Assembly: GCF_013340845.1 (NCBI RefSeq)
Contig: NZ_AP020335.1
Location: 2,294,001-2,358,000 of the forward strand
Direction of reading: 5' to 3'
DNA from: Hydrogenovibrio marinus
Lineage (GTDB): Bacteria > Pseudomonadota > Gammaproteobacteria > Thiomicrospirales > Thiomicrospiraceae
Length of the DNA: 64,000 bases
A model generated the notes under the pieces. The model searched no databases and was not told the origin of the DNA. It saw nothing but the letters and a program-made list of their open reading frames with translations. This document shows, piece after piece, positions 55,912 through 64,000 of the stretch; positions within the stretch are counted from its first letter, which is position 1, and every line of letters begins with the position of its first letter. The position numbers were made by a program, and so were the translations under genes.

Positions 55912-57552
55912 ATGCCGATTTCGCCACTTGCCGGAAAGCCAGCGCCAGATACGATTCTTGAAAACATCCCGAAACTGGTGTCCGACTATTACACCTTGGT
56001 TCCCGATGTAAATAACCCGGATCAGGTCGTGAGTTTTGGCACCTCCGGTCACCGAGGCTGCTCCAGTAAATGTACCTTTAACGAAACGCATATTGCTGCG
56101 GTGTCTCAGGCAATTGTTGAATACCGTACGGCGCAAGGCATCAATGGCCCGCTGTATATTGGTATGGACACCCATGCCCTATCCGAAGCGGCGCATGCCA
56201 CCGCGATTGAAGTGTTTGCAGGCAACGGCGTTGATATCATCATCCAAGACAATGGGCGTTACACGCCAACCCCTGTGATCTCTCATGCGATCCTGACTTA
56301 CAACCAAGGCAAAACCGATGGTTTGGCGGATGGCGTGATTATCACCCCGTCACACAATCCACCACAGGATGGCGGCTTCAAATACAACCCACCTAATGGT
56401 GGACCGGCGGATTCGGATGCGACCAATATCATTCAAGCCCGCGCAAATGAAATCATCCGTAACGGCATGGAAGAAGCTGACCTGATGGATTTGGCGGATG
56501 CTTTAGAGTCAGAATTTGTCACCAAGGCTGACTTGATTATGCCTTATGTCAAAGACCTTGATAAAGTCGTGAATATGCAGGCGATTAAAGACGCAGGCTT
56601 GAAGTTAGGCATTGACCCACTTGGTGGCGCAGCGATTCACTACTGGCAGCCAATTGCCGACTACTATGGATTGAATCTGGACATCGTTAACCACAAAGTC
56701 GACCCGACTTTCTCCTTCATGACCGTTGATAAAGATGGCAAAATTCGTATGGATTGTTCGTCTCCTTATGCCATGGCGAGCTTGATTCAACTCAAAGACA
56801 ACTACGACATTGCTTTCGGTAATGACCCAGATGTCGATCGCCACGGGATTGTTACCCCATCGGCCGGACTAATGAACCCTAACCACTACCTTGCGGTGGC
56901 CATTCAATATCTTTGTACACATCGTCCAAATTGGTCGAATGATGTCAAAATCGGCAAGACCTTGGTCTCCAGCTCAATGATTGATCGAGTGGTGCAGTCG
57001 CTTGGTAAAAACCTATCGGAAGTGCCGGTTGGCTTCAAGTGGTTTGTAGATGGCTTGGTCTCCGGCGAATACGCCTTTGGTGGTGAAGAGTCCGCCGGCG
57101 CTTCTTTCTTGAGGCTGGATGGCACCACTTGGAGCACCGACAAAGACGGTATCATCATGAATTTATTGGCGGCGGAAATCACTGCCGTCACAGGTAAAGA
57201 CCCGGGCGTGTTGTATCAGGAACTGACCCAACAATTCGGCAACCCAATCTACACCCGTATTGATGCGCCGGCAAATCGTGAAGAAAAAGCAATCTTGAGC
57301 AATCTGTCACCAGACATGGTCAAAGCAAGTCACTTGGCAGGCGAGGAAATCACGGCAAAACTCACCCATGCACCGGGCAACGGTGCCGCGATTGGCGGAC
57401 TGAAAATCACTACCGAAAACGGTTGGTTTGCGGCGCGTCCGTCCGGTACTGAAGACATCTATAAGATTTATGCAGAAAGCTTTAAAAGCCAAGCACACCT
57501 AGAAGCCATCGTAGAAGAGGCACAAGCAATCGTCTCTGATGCGTTGAAATAA
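55912..57552 (+). CDS. pgm: Phosphoglucomutase (alpha-D-glucose phosphate-specific)
   Basis: 546 residues, exactly the length of E. coli Pgm. It interconverts glucose-1-P and glucose-6-P. The phosphoserine loop [17 protein letters not shown] is about residues 144-160, the Mg site NDPDVDRHG about 303-311, the sugar loop [10 protein letters not shown] about 385-394 and the phosphate-binding [10 protein letters not shown] near the C-terminus. AAGGAACC before the ATG. It may supply precursors for exopolysaccharide or glycogen; the VOC gene follows 23 bases later. Confidence 0.97.
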   Translation: MPISPLAGKPAPDTILENIPKLVSDYYTLVPDVNNPDQVVSFGTSGHRGCSSKCTFNETHIAAVSQAIVEYRTAQGINGPLYIGMDTHALSEAAHATAIEVFAGNGVDIIIQDNGRYTPTPVISHAILTYNQGKTDGLADGVIITPSHNPPQDGGFKYNPPNGGPADSDATNIIQARANEIIRNGMEEADLMDLADALESEFVTKADLIMPYVKDLDKVVNMQAIKDAGLKLGIDPLGGAAIHYWQPIADYYGLNLDIVNHKVDPTFSFMTVDKDGKIRMDCSSPYAMASLIQLKDNYDIAFGNDPDVDRHGIVTPSAGLMNPNHYLAVAIQYLCTHRPNWSNDVKIGKTLVSSSMIDRVVQSLGKNLSEVPVGFKWFVDGLVSGEYAFGGEESAGASFLRLDGTTWSTDKDGIIMNLLAAEITAVTGKDPGVLYQELTQQFGNPIYTRIDAPANREEKAILSNLSPDMVKASHLAGEEITAKLTHAPGNGAAIGGLKITTENGWFAARPSGTEDIYKIYAESFKSQAHLEAIVEEAQAIVSDALK

Positions 57553-57575
57553 AAAATATAAGAAAGGAAAGCACA

Positions 57576-57929
57576 ATGAAACAACATGGCAGACTTAACT
57601 ACGTTGAATACCCAGCTTATGATTTAGAAGCTACCAAGACTTTTTTTCATGCGGTATTTGACTGGAAATTCACCGATTTCGGTATCGACTATTGTTCATT
57701 CACCAGCGAAGAAATCAACGGTGGGTTTTACCGTTCAAAACTGACCAGCACCCAAGCTGCAGGTGGTGCTTTGTTGATTTTTTACAGTGAAGATTTGGAA
57801 AAATCTCTCGCTAAAATCGAAAATAACGGTGCGCAAATCAATAAGCCTATCTTCTCTTTCCCGGGCGGTCGACGCTTCCACTTTATCGAACCCAGCGGCA
57901 ATGAGTTTGCGGTTTGGACAGATAAATAA
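57576..57929 (+). CDS. VOC superfamily (glyoxalase/bleomycin-resistance-like) protein
   Basis: 117 residues, a single betaalphabetabetabeta-pair VOC module: GRLNYVEYPAYDLEATKTFFHAVFDWKF split over strand and helix, ending FIEPSGNEFAVW with the metal-ligand Glu of the second half. AAGGAAAG precedes the ATG and pgm ends 23 bases upstream. Substrate unknown. Convergent with selO, ends 8 bases apart. Confidence 0.85.
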   Translation: MKQHGRLNYVEYPAYDLEATKTFFHAVFDWKFTDFGIDYCSFTSEEINGGFYRSKLTSTQAAGGALLIFYSEDLEKSLAKIENNGAQINKPIFSFPGGRRFHFIEPSGNEFAVWTDK

Positions 57930-57937
57930 CACAAGAC

Positions 57938-59434
57938 TTATGATGAACAACTCAACTTCATGCCCTTTTGATAAGGGCGTGGCGGTTGTTGAAAATCTGC
58001 CAGGTTGGGGTGCTCTTCAAATGGGCTTTGCAAAGCAATCAGCCATTCATTCAGCATGACATAATCCCCTCTCTCAGCTTTTTCGATGATTTGTTGTGCA
58101 ATGTAATTGCGCAAAACAATCGACGGATTCGCTTTTAGAATGCGTTCACGCCAAACCGACAAATCAACACCTTCCTGCTCGACTCGCACACTAAATTTAT
58201 CGAACCATTGGCTGAAGCCAACGGGCAATTGCTCTGGGTGAATCAACTCAAACAATTCACTTTCTTTATCCGTTTGCCACTTTGCCAAACGGCGGAAGAA
58301 CAGACTGTAATCCACCTGAAACTCGTCCATCAACACCAACAAATCACCAATCAATTCCTTGTCACCGTTTTGAACCGTTTCCAACCCCAGCTTCGCTATC
58401 ATGTCTTCCAGATACGCGCGATTGTAAGTTTGTACAAAGTCTTCCATTGCCTGTTGAGCTTGCTCTTCAGTGAGTAATCCATCAAAACAGGTTGCCAATA
58501 CTTTGCAATTCCACAAGGCAATTTGTGCTTGTTGGTTATAGGCATAACGGCCTTCATAATCGGAGTGGTTGCAAATGAAGTCGATTTTGAAATCATCAAA
58601 AAAGGCGAAGGGTCCGAAGTCGAAAGTCTCACCGATAATCGACATGTTGTCGGTGTTCATCACGCCATGATTGAAACCGACGGTTTGCCACTTTGCAAGC
58701 AGCTTCGCGGTTTTGATACACGCCTGATGCAACACGACCCAGGCTTTGTCTTCAAGGGAATCCTGCTGATGCTCTGGATAATGCTTTTGCACAACAAAGT
58801 TCAACAGGGTTTCCATATGTGCCGCTCCCTTCGATGCCGCAAACTGGAAATGCCCGAAACGGATATGGGTATGAGAAACACGAATCAAGGTAGCACGAGG
58901 TTCGACAATTTCGCGTTGCACCGGCTCGTCACTGGTGGCAATCCCTAATCCACGAGTGCTTGGAACACCAAGTCCATTCAAAGCTTCCGAAGCAAGATAT
59001 TCACGAATAGTGGAGCGCAAAACGGCGCGACCATCACCTCGACGTGAGTAAGGCGTACGCCCGGCGCCTTTGAGATGAAAGTCCCATGCCTGACCACTGT
59101 TATCCCGCCATTGACCCAATAACAAACCTCGCCCGTCACCCAGATCGGGATTATAGACGCCGAATTGATGCCCGACATATTTCTGCGCCAACGGGTCACA
59201 GGACACTTGTTGCAAGTACCCGGAAAGGAGATCCAACAATTGCTCATCATTTAAGTCGCAATCTATTTGTGCCATCAGTGTATGGTTGACCGAGACCAGT
59301 TTTGCGTTTTCCATCGGCTCGGGTTGCACGTGCGAGAAATAGCTTTTGGGCAAATCCGTATAATCTTGTTCCAGTTTTGGAGCGTTCAATGTATCCATCT
59401 TCGTTTGGGGCATGCTACGATATTTCCATTTCAA
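57938..59434 (-). CDS. selO: Protein adenylyltransferase SelO (YdiU family)
   Basis: 498 residues (start may be up to 12 codons later at an internal Met). Pseudokinase-fold AMPylase: nucleotide loop GAGRTPYSRRGDGRAVLRST split across the family signature, VNTDN-like GVMNTDNMSI and DFGPFAF. It ends LSCSS, the Cys-containing tail that corresponds to the selenocysteine position of eukaryotic SelO. It AMPylates redox-related proteins. A dispersed repeat lies within its last codons (57992-58011), translated as PNLADF. Confidence 0.95.
   Translation of the reverse strand: MKWKYRSMPQTKMDTLNAPKLEQDYTDLPKSYFSHVQPEPMENAKLVSVNHTLMAQIDCDLNDEQLLDLLSGYLQQVSCDPLAQKYVGHQFGVYNPDLGDGRGLLLGQWRDNSGQAWDFHLKGAGRTPYSRRGDGRAVLRSTIREYLASEALNGLGVPSTRGLGIATSDEPVQREIVEPRATLIRVSHTHIRFGHFQFAASKGAAHMETLLNFVVQKHYPEHQQDSLEDKAWVVLHQACIKTAKLLAKWQTVGFNHGVMNTDNMSIIGETFDFGPFAFFDDFKIDFICNHSDYEGRYAYNQQAQIALWNCKVLATCFDGLLTEEQAQQAMEDFVQTYNRAYLEDMIAKLGLETVQNGDKELIGDLLVLMDEFQVDYSLFFRRLAKWQTDKESELFELIHPEQLPVGFSQWFDKFSVRVEQEGVDLSVWRERILKANPSIVLRNYIAQQIIEKAERGDYVMLNEWLIALQSPFEEHPNLADFQQPPRPYQKGMKLSCSS
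57992..58011 (-). repeat. Dispersed repeat copy 12, inside selO
   Basis: AAAATCTGCCAGGTTGGGGT, exact. It is 63 bases beyond the VOC stop in standard orientation, and is also coding sequence (PNLADF) for the C-terminus of SelO. Confidence 0.8.
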
Positions 59435-59524
59435 TACCCTACTAATTTACTCGGTTTTTAGGTAAACTTCATCCAGTTTCGGGAAAAATAATCCAATCCG
59501 CTTTCATTTCAGGAGCAAAAAATC

Positions 59525-59986
59525 ATGTTACAAACAGGCGATAAGGCACCGGCATTTTCTAGCCAAAACCATCACGGGCAAACCGTTTCACTGAGCGATT
59601 TTCAAGGTAAGAACCTTGTGCTTTATTTCTACCCGAAAGACGACACACCGGGTTGTACCATTGAAGCGAACGAATTTACCGCATTGGCAAACGAATTTTC
59701 TGCGGCGAACACGGTGGTACTGGGTGTGAGCAAAGATGATTGTGCCAGCCATCAAGCGTTTATCGACAAATTTGACCTGACCATTGATTTGCTTGCCGAT
59801 ACTTCCGGTGAGCTTTGTGAAGCTTATGGCGTTTGGCAGTTGAAAGAGAAAAACGGCGTGTCAAAAATGGGTATTGTTCGCTCCACGTTCATCGCCGATG
59901 CGAACGGTAAGTTGGTGTCTGTGGAATATGGCGTTAACCCGGAAGGTCATGCACAAGCGGTGTTGGAAACAGTCAAAGGGCTGTAA
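59525..59986 (+). CDS. bcp: Thiol peroxidase, BCP/PrxQ family
   Basis: 153 residues. Thioredoxin fold with peroxidatic Cys in DDTPGCTIEANEF about residue 44. The classical resolving Cys five residues later (as in E. coli BCP) is replaced by Asn; other Cys are at DDCASH and GELCEAYG, either of which could resolve. It reduces peroxides in the cytosol with thioredoxin. AGGAGCAAAAAATC precedes the ATG. A 9-base-pair hairpin (60021-60058) follows. Confidence 0.9.
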   Translation: MLQTGDKAPAFSSQNHHGQTVSLSDFQGKNLVLYFYPKDDTPGCTIEANEFTALANEFSAANTVVLGVSKDDCASHQAFIDKFDLTIDLLADTSGELCEAYGVWQLKEKNGVSKMGIVRSTFIADANGKLVSVEYGVNPEGHAQAVLETVKGL

Positions 59987-60020
59987 CCAGCTGCCATCAC
60001 CCTCTTAATCCTCACCTCGC

Positions 60021-60058
60021 TTTCGCCGGATACTCTGTGGCACACAAGCCCGGCGAAA
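60021..60058. other. Hairpin after bcp
   Basis: TTTCGCCGG / CCGGCGAAA, perfect, with a 20-base loop and no T-run. Possible transcript-end stem. Confidence 0.4.
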
Positions 60059-60176
60059 TGCTTCATAATCTAGTCCAAAATAGTTCAATCATACAGTCAA
60101 GGTTTGCCCGTAGACTTTAAGCGACCAATGAGTAAACTGTCAAAATCACTCAAAAAGTCTAAGGGTTTTAGGAAAG

Positions 60177-60668
60177 TTGCGTTCAGGAATCATTAAGGTC
60201 TCTGCTGGAATGTTGTCGATGTTATCGATAGCTTGGCTGTCTGCATGCCAATTTTCTCCTGCAACTTCTGAAGCGCATGCTGCGGAACTTCCTGAAATCC
60301 ATGCACCCGACGAACAAATGGAAAAGCACCTTGCCAGTCACCTGTGGCAACTCACCGCGTTTTTTGGACAAAACATCCCGACCACCGGCACCACCAACCT
60401 GAACTTTATGCCTCAGAATAAAAGCATTTCCGGTTCGGCAGGTTGCAATCGTTATTTCGGAAGTTATACTCTACACCAAGACAAGCTGAGCTTTTCTCAG
60501 CTCGGCTCAACCAAAATGATGTGTATGGATATGACGGAAGAAGATGCTTTTTTCAAGCGTATCGGGCAAGTTACCCGCTTCAAGTTGAATGACGATATTC
60601 TGACATTATTTGATAGAGATATGCCTGTCATGCAGTTTACTGCTCAGGCAAAATCAAACAGTCACTGA
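60177..60668 (+). CDS. META/HslJ-domain lipoprotein
   Basis: 163 residues from a TTG start (AGGAAAG just before). Signal peptide with lipobox LSAC about residue 24. The META domain covers about 55-160 with SGSAGCNRYFGSYTL and the second Cys in KMMCMDMTEEDAFF. Similar domains (HslJ) are heat-inducible and linked to novobiocin resistance. It lies just upstream of a YbaY-MliC lipoprotein, forming a pair of envelope-stress lipoproteins. Confidence 0.8.
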   Translation: MRSGIIKVSAGMLSMLSIAWLSACQFSPATSEAHAAELPEIHAPDEQMEKHLASHLWQLTAFFGQNIPTTGTTNLNFMPQNKSISGSAGCNRYFGSYTLHQDKLSFSQLGSTKMMCMDMTEEDAFFKRIGQVTRFKLNDDILTLFDRDMPVMQFTAQAKSNSH

Positions 60669-60682
60669 CCAAGGACATCGCC

Positions 60683-61399
60683 ATGTTTTCTTTAGCGAAA
60701 CCTGTCTCGCTAATCGCTCTGACGCTGCTGGGTTTTACGCTCGCCTCGTGCCAAGCCAATCCAACCAAACTAGAAGAGCCAGAAGCCAAAACTCAGGCAA
60801 AAAACACGTTGTCCAGTCTGGATGAAAACAAGGGGGTCATTCAAGGCGTTGTCACCTACACCGAAAACCGCTTTCTGCTAGGCAACCAAACGCTTTTGGT
60901 CATGCTAGAAGATGTCAGTCGTCAGGACGCGCCTGCCGAGCTAATCTCCCAAGACAAACACGAAATCAAAGGGCAGATCCCGCTGACTTTTGCTATTCAC
61001 TATGACAAACGAAAACTACAGATCGGTCATAGATACAATTTGAGAGCACAAATTCTAGACACTACCACCGGTGCAATCAATTGGTTATCTTCTCAGCCTT
61101 ACCCTTATGTGCCGGGACTGACGCAAGACATCAATATCAAAGTACATTCTTTCGACTCGCAGGTTCGCAAAGCGTCTCAATTTCAGACCTTTATGTGCGG
61201 CAAAGAAAAGCTTACCGTGCTGTTAATCGGCAAAAAAATCAAACTCACTTTCCAAGGCCGTCAATGGATATTGCCACAGGTACAATCTGCTTCCGGCGCT
61301 AAATACCGAACGGGTTCCATTAGCTTTTGGATGAAAGGCGCCAACGCCATATTCATGGAAACCGGAAAGCCCGCCAAACGCTGCGCACTAGAACAATAA
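60683..61399 (+). CDS. YbaY-like lipoprotein fused to MliC-like lysozyme-inhibitor domain
   Basis: 238 residues. Lipobox LASC about residue 22. Residues about 50-155 match YbaY/YscW-type (GVVTYTENRFLL, DVSRQDAPAELI, RYNLRAQI). Residues about 165-235 carry the MliC pattern FMCGKEKLTVL, SASGAKY, and FWMKGANAIFME with a final Cys. MliC inhibits c-type lysozyme in the periplasm. Starts 14 bases after the META gene, hence same operon. Confidence 0.85.
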   Translation: MFSLAKPVSLIALTLLGFTLASCQANPTKLEEPEAKTQAKNTLSSLDENKGVIQGVVTYTENRFLLGNQTLLVMLEDVSRQDAPAELISQDKHEIKGQIPLTFAIHYDKRKLQIGHRYNLRAQILDTTTGAINWLSSQPYPYVPGLTQDINIKVHSFDSQVRKASQFQTFMCGKEKLTVLLIGKKIKLTFQGRQWILPQVQSASGAKYRTGSISFWMKGANAIFMETGKPAKRCALEQ

Positions 61400-61502
61400 A
61401 GCCTCTCTAGATTTCACAAAACACACACATTCCCGTCATCTCCTTGTCACCTTTGTCCGTCAAAATTCGTCGGATAGCTAAAAAAGGTTAAGACACGAAG
61501 AT

Positions 61503-63227
61503 ATGATCGATATACGAAAAACGATTCTAGAAAAATCCCCTAACTTCGAGAAAAAACTCGGCGGCAAACAGCTGATTCGCTTCTTGGAAAAAATCACTCA
61601 TCAAGACGAAATCAACCAGTTCATTTTGGAAAACCAACACCTGAAAGGTTTCGCCTTTTTGGATAAGTCGCTGGCGCATTTCAACTTCAGCTACCAGACG
61701 GACAATCGTTCTTTCAATCATATCCCTGCAGAAGGTCGCGTGATTATCATCTCCAATCACCCTATCGGTTCTTTGGATGGGCTGGCGTTGCTGAAACTGA
61801 TTCGCTCAGTCAGACCGGATGTACGTATTGTCGCAAATGAATTGCTTAACCTGGTCACCCCTTTTCAATCGTTGTTCTTAGGCGTCGACAACATGTCGGA
61901 AAAAGCCAGCCACAAATCTCAATTCAAAGCCATGTTACAGGCATTGGAAAATGAAGAGGCATTGATTATCTTTCCGGCGGGTGAAGTCTCACGTATTCGT
62001 CCCAATGGCGTACGAGACGGTAAGTGGAAGTCCGGCTTCCTGAAACTGGCAGAAAAAACCGGTGCGCCTATTTTGCCAATTTATACCGATGCCCGTAACT
62101 CAGCACTGTTCTATGGTTTATCGACCATTTACAAGCCACTGGGTACCTTGATGCTAGTGAAGGAAATGTTCAATAAGAACGACCAAACCATCCACTTCCA
62201 TGTCGGTGGTTTGATTCCTTGGAAGTCTATCAAAAACAGTCGATTTAACTACAAACAAGCGGCTCAACTGCTGAGAAAACATATTTATCGCCTCGATAAC
62301 CAAAAGAAAGCGGCGAAAAAGCTGCCATTTGAAATTGAGGAAACCATCGCTCACCCCGTTGATCGTAAAAACCTGAAGAAGGCATTGAAAGATGGTCAAC
62401 TTCTTGGGAAAACCGCTGACGGTAAAATCATCTACCTGTTTGACTACGATGCGGATTCCCCGGTCATTCGAGAAATTGGTCGTTTGCGTGAATTGACCTT
62501 CCGCACCGTTGAAGAGGGTACCGGGCATGCGCTGGACTTGGATCAATATGATGCTGACTACAAACACCTTGTGCTTTGGGATGACGAAGACCTGGAAATC
62601 GTCGGTGCTTATCGCATGGGGGAAGTTGCCAATATTCTCGAAAAGAAAGGTAAAAAAGGTCTGTACACCACCACCCTGTTTGACTTGAAAGCAGAGTTCG
62701 ACCCGATTCTGCCGGAAGCCTTGGAAATGGGGCGCAGCTTCGTACAACCTCGTTACTGGGGTAAACGCAGCTTAGATTACCTTTGGTACGGTATCGGCGC
62801 TTATGTGAACCACAACCCGAATATCAAGTACATGTTTGGGCCTGTCAGCCTTTCGGACGCCTATTCTCAAGAAGCCAAAGAAATCATCGTCGCTTTCTAC
62901 AAGAAGCAATTCGGCTCGGATCGTGACTTTGCCGTTGGCAAGCGCCCGTTTGAAGTATCTGAATCGGTCAAAACCTTGGCGGAAACCGAATTCACTGGAG
63001 ACTACAAAGAAGCCTATAAAAAGCTGAATACGATTCTTGATGAATATGGCATAAAGGTTCCAACGCTATTCAAACAGTATGCAGAACTCTGCGAGCCAGG
63101 CGGTTGCCGATTCATCGATTTCAGCGTTGATCCAGACTTCAACAACTGCATCGACAGTTTGATTCTGGTCGAGCTGGACAAGATCAAAGAAAAAAAACGG
63201 GAACGCTACTTATCTCCTATCCGCTAA
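61503..63227 (+). CDS. Two-domain acyltransferase, OlsF-like
   Basis: 574 residues. Residues about 65-260 form a PlsC-type O-acyltransferase with SNHPIGSLDGLAL (about 83-95) and FPAGEVSRI. Residues about 290-520 resemble OlsB/hemolysin-type N-acyltransferases (GNAT-like; ELTFRTVEEGTG, GKRSLDYLWYGIGAY, MFGPVSLSDAYS). This is the arrangement of OlsF, which makes ornithine lipid in one protein. Alternatively a lysophospholipid acyltransferase with a GNAT partner. Single gene. Confidence 0.75.
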   Translation: MIDIRKTILEKSPNFEKKLGGKQLIRFLEKITHQDEINQFILENQHLKGFAFLDKSLAHFNFSYQTDNRSFNHIPAEGRVIIISNHPIGSLDGLALLKLIRSVRPDVRIVANELLNLVTPFQSLFLGVDNMSEKASHKSQFKAMLQALENEEALIIFPAGEVSRIRPNGVRDGKWKSGFLKLAEKTGAPILPIYTDARNSALFYGLSTIYKPLGTLMLVKEMFNKNDQTIHFHVGGLIPWKSIKNSRFNYKQAAQLLRKHIYRLDNQKKAAKKLPFEIEETIAHPVDRKNLKKALKDGQLLGKTADGKIIYLFDYDADSPVIREIGRLRELTFRTVEEGTGHALDLDQYDADYKHLVLWDDEDLEIVGAYRMGEVANILEKKGKKGLYTTTLFDLKAEFDPILPEALEMGRSFVQPRYWGKRSLDYLWYGIGAYVNHNPNIKYMFGPVSLSDAYSQEAKEIIVAFYKKQFGSDRDFAVGKRPFEVSESVKTLAETEFTGDYKEAYKKLNTILDEYGIKVPTLFKQYAELCEPGGCRFIDFSVDPDFNNCIDSLILVELDKIKEKKRERYLSPIR

Positions 63228-63345
63228 TATTCATGTTGATACTGAATAAAACTGCGTAAAAATTATGATAAAACTCCTTTATGGGGTTAGACAATTTTAC
63301 GAACTGTTTGTACAATTTAGTAAATGATAATAAAAGCGAGTCAAC

Positions 63346-64000
63346 ATGGGTTTTTGGTTTGAGAATGGCGATGCCAGGCGTTTCCAACGCATAGAAATGC
63401 CGGTACAGATTTATATCTCACCTGCAAAGCCCATAAGAGACAAAGAAATTTTCGGTCTCGGCATTGATTACTTTCCCCCCTCCGTTGAAAAGAAAATTCA
63501 AAAAACCAAACTCGACCTATGGCACTGGATAAAACATATTCAGGAGCAACGAGACATTCTGGAACCTGTTTTCATTGAGGTAGTCGATTTAATTGATACC
63601 TTCGGCGAAGTCATAAAGGGCGCTTGCATCGGCAAAAACCCGGCAGCAAATCCAAAAACACTGCTCACATTGCGACACTTGCAAAACGGCTTTTTGGGCA
63701 TCAACACTTTAAGGGAACCGGCTCCGAAGACTTTCCAGTATTTCGACTCGATGAATCAGAAGTTTCTTGTGTATGCAGAAAATCTGGTGCAAAGCCTGCA
63801 AAAATCAACACCGACACAGTTTGCCTTGAATACCAACTTTCAAACTGAATTCGATATTGATAAAACCATCGCCAACTTTGAAAAGCCCAAGTTCAAGCAA
63901 GTGCCGTTAGCGCAATCCTTGTACTACTTGGCGCGATACATCAATTTGCACCTAGAAGGTTATACAAATTTTTTGAAGGACTTTCAACCTGTCAAACTAC
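63346..64000 (+). CDS. PilZ-like protein, 3' end outside window
   Basis: Open frame from the ATG at 63346 to the window end (at least 218 residues, no stop). The start MGFWFENGDARRFQRIEMPV includes RRFQRIEMP, the Arg-rich entry motif of PilZ c-di-GMP-binding domains; the D/NxSxxG part is not clearly visible in the first 60 residues. The rest is largely helical. Could be a c-di-GMP receptor. The gene at the left is in the same direction. Confidence 0.6.
   Translation, partial: MGFWFENGDARRFQRIEMPVQIYISPAKPIRDKEIFGLGIDYFPPSVEKKIQKTKLDLWHWIKHIQEQRDILEPVFIEVVDLIDTFGEVIKGACIGKNPAANPKTLLTLRHLQNGFLGINTLREPAPKTFQYFDSMNQKFLVYAENLVQSLQKSTPTQFALNTNFQTEFDIDKTIANFEKPKFKQVPLAQSLYYLARYINLHLEGYTNFLKDFQPVKL

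Noticed and set aside
1..64000. CRISPR arrays, tRNA or rRNA genes
   Set aside because: No regularly spaced direct repeats and no tRNA or rRNA conserved segments were noticed; a computational scan was not possible.

Overview
The window looks like a chromosomal segment of a free-living, moderately AT-rich gammaproteobacterium. MetE/MetR, GpmA, RsmJ, RecQ, Pgm, SelO, a DeaD-type helicase and an AcrB-type RND pump all look gammaproteobacterial. The density of c-di-GMP and chemotaxis proteins, a TRAP transporter and a DsrE-type periplasmic protein would fit a motile aquatic, possibly sulfur-oxidising, member of the Thiomicrospira/Hydrogenovibrio group. That placement is inference from protein flavour only. 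No rRNA, tRNA, CRISPR array, prophage or plasmid function was seen.

Layout: 1-6.4 kb, end of a processive family 2 glycosyltransferase, gpmA, metE and its divergent regulator metR, rsmJ. 6.4-13 kb, a Cys-motif membrane protein behind a perfect FNR-type box, a small HTH protein divergent from a histone-H1-like basic protein, a globin-coupled diguanylate cyclase, an MDR oxidoreductase, a structured intergenic region and recQ. 13-17.5 kb, an RND pump with its adaptor. 17.7-23.3 kb, a five-gene envelope operon (LolA-like protein, two FtsX/MacB-type permeases, LolD-like ATPase, beta-barrel protein). 23.2-27.4 kb, a multi-PAS GGDEF-EAL gene split by an intact IS3-family element. 27.4-33.3 kb, DyP peroxidase, chemoreceptor, and a LysR-DoxX-pirin-glutathionyl-hydroquinone reductase redox cluster. 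33.4-40.5 kb, DsrE-like protein, TRAP permeases and two tandem GGDEF-EAL paralogues. 40.9-52.9 kb, DEAD-box helicase, two CZB chemoreceptors, SppA, a TlpA-type fusion, a TRAP binding protein, HopJ-like, PilZ-like and CbpA-like proteins. 52.9-64 kb, TonB receptor with a His-rich partner, pgm, VOC protein, SelO, peroxiredoxin, META and YbaY-MliC lipoproteins, a two-domain OlsF-like acyltransferase and the start of a PilZ-like gene.

The most unusual signal is a dispersed 20-base repeat, ACCCCAACCTGG(T/C)AGATTTT, found about 13 times in 64 kb. Most copies lie just after stop codons with AAAATCT(G/A)CCAGGTTGGGG on the coding strand. Three overlap the stop codon itself, two form terminator-like hairpins, and three, one of them degenerate, lie inside coding regions. 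This resembles how DNA-uptake sequences are distributed in Neisseria and Pasteurellaceae, but it could equally be a 3'-end RNA element or a mobile repeat. A second non-coding element at 55.7 kb is a 164-bp MITE-like long hairpin.

Functionally, the window is rich in environmental sensing: four c-di-GMP turnover proteins (one interrupted, one with a degenerate cyclase site), two possible PilZ receptors and three chemoreceptors, two of them ending in zinc-binding CZB domains. It is also rich in envelope maintenance and redox or electrophile defence.
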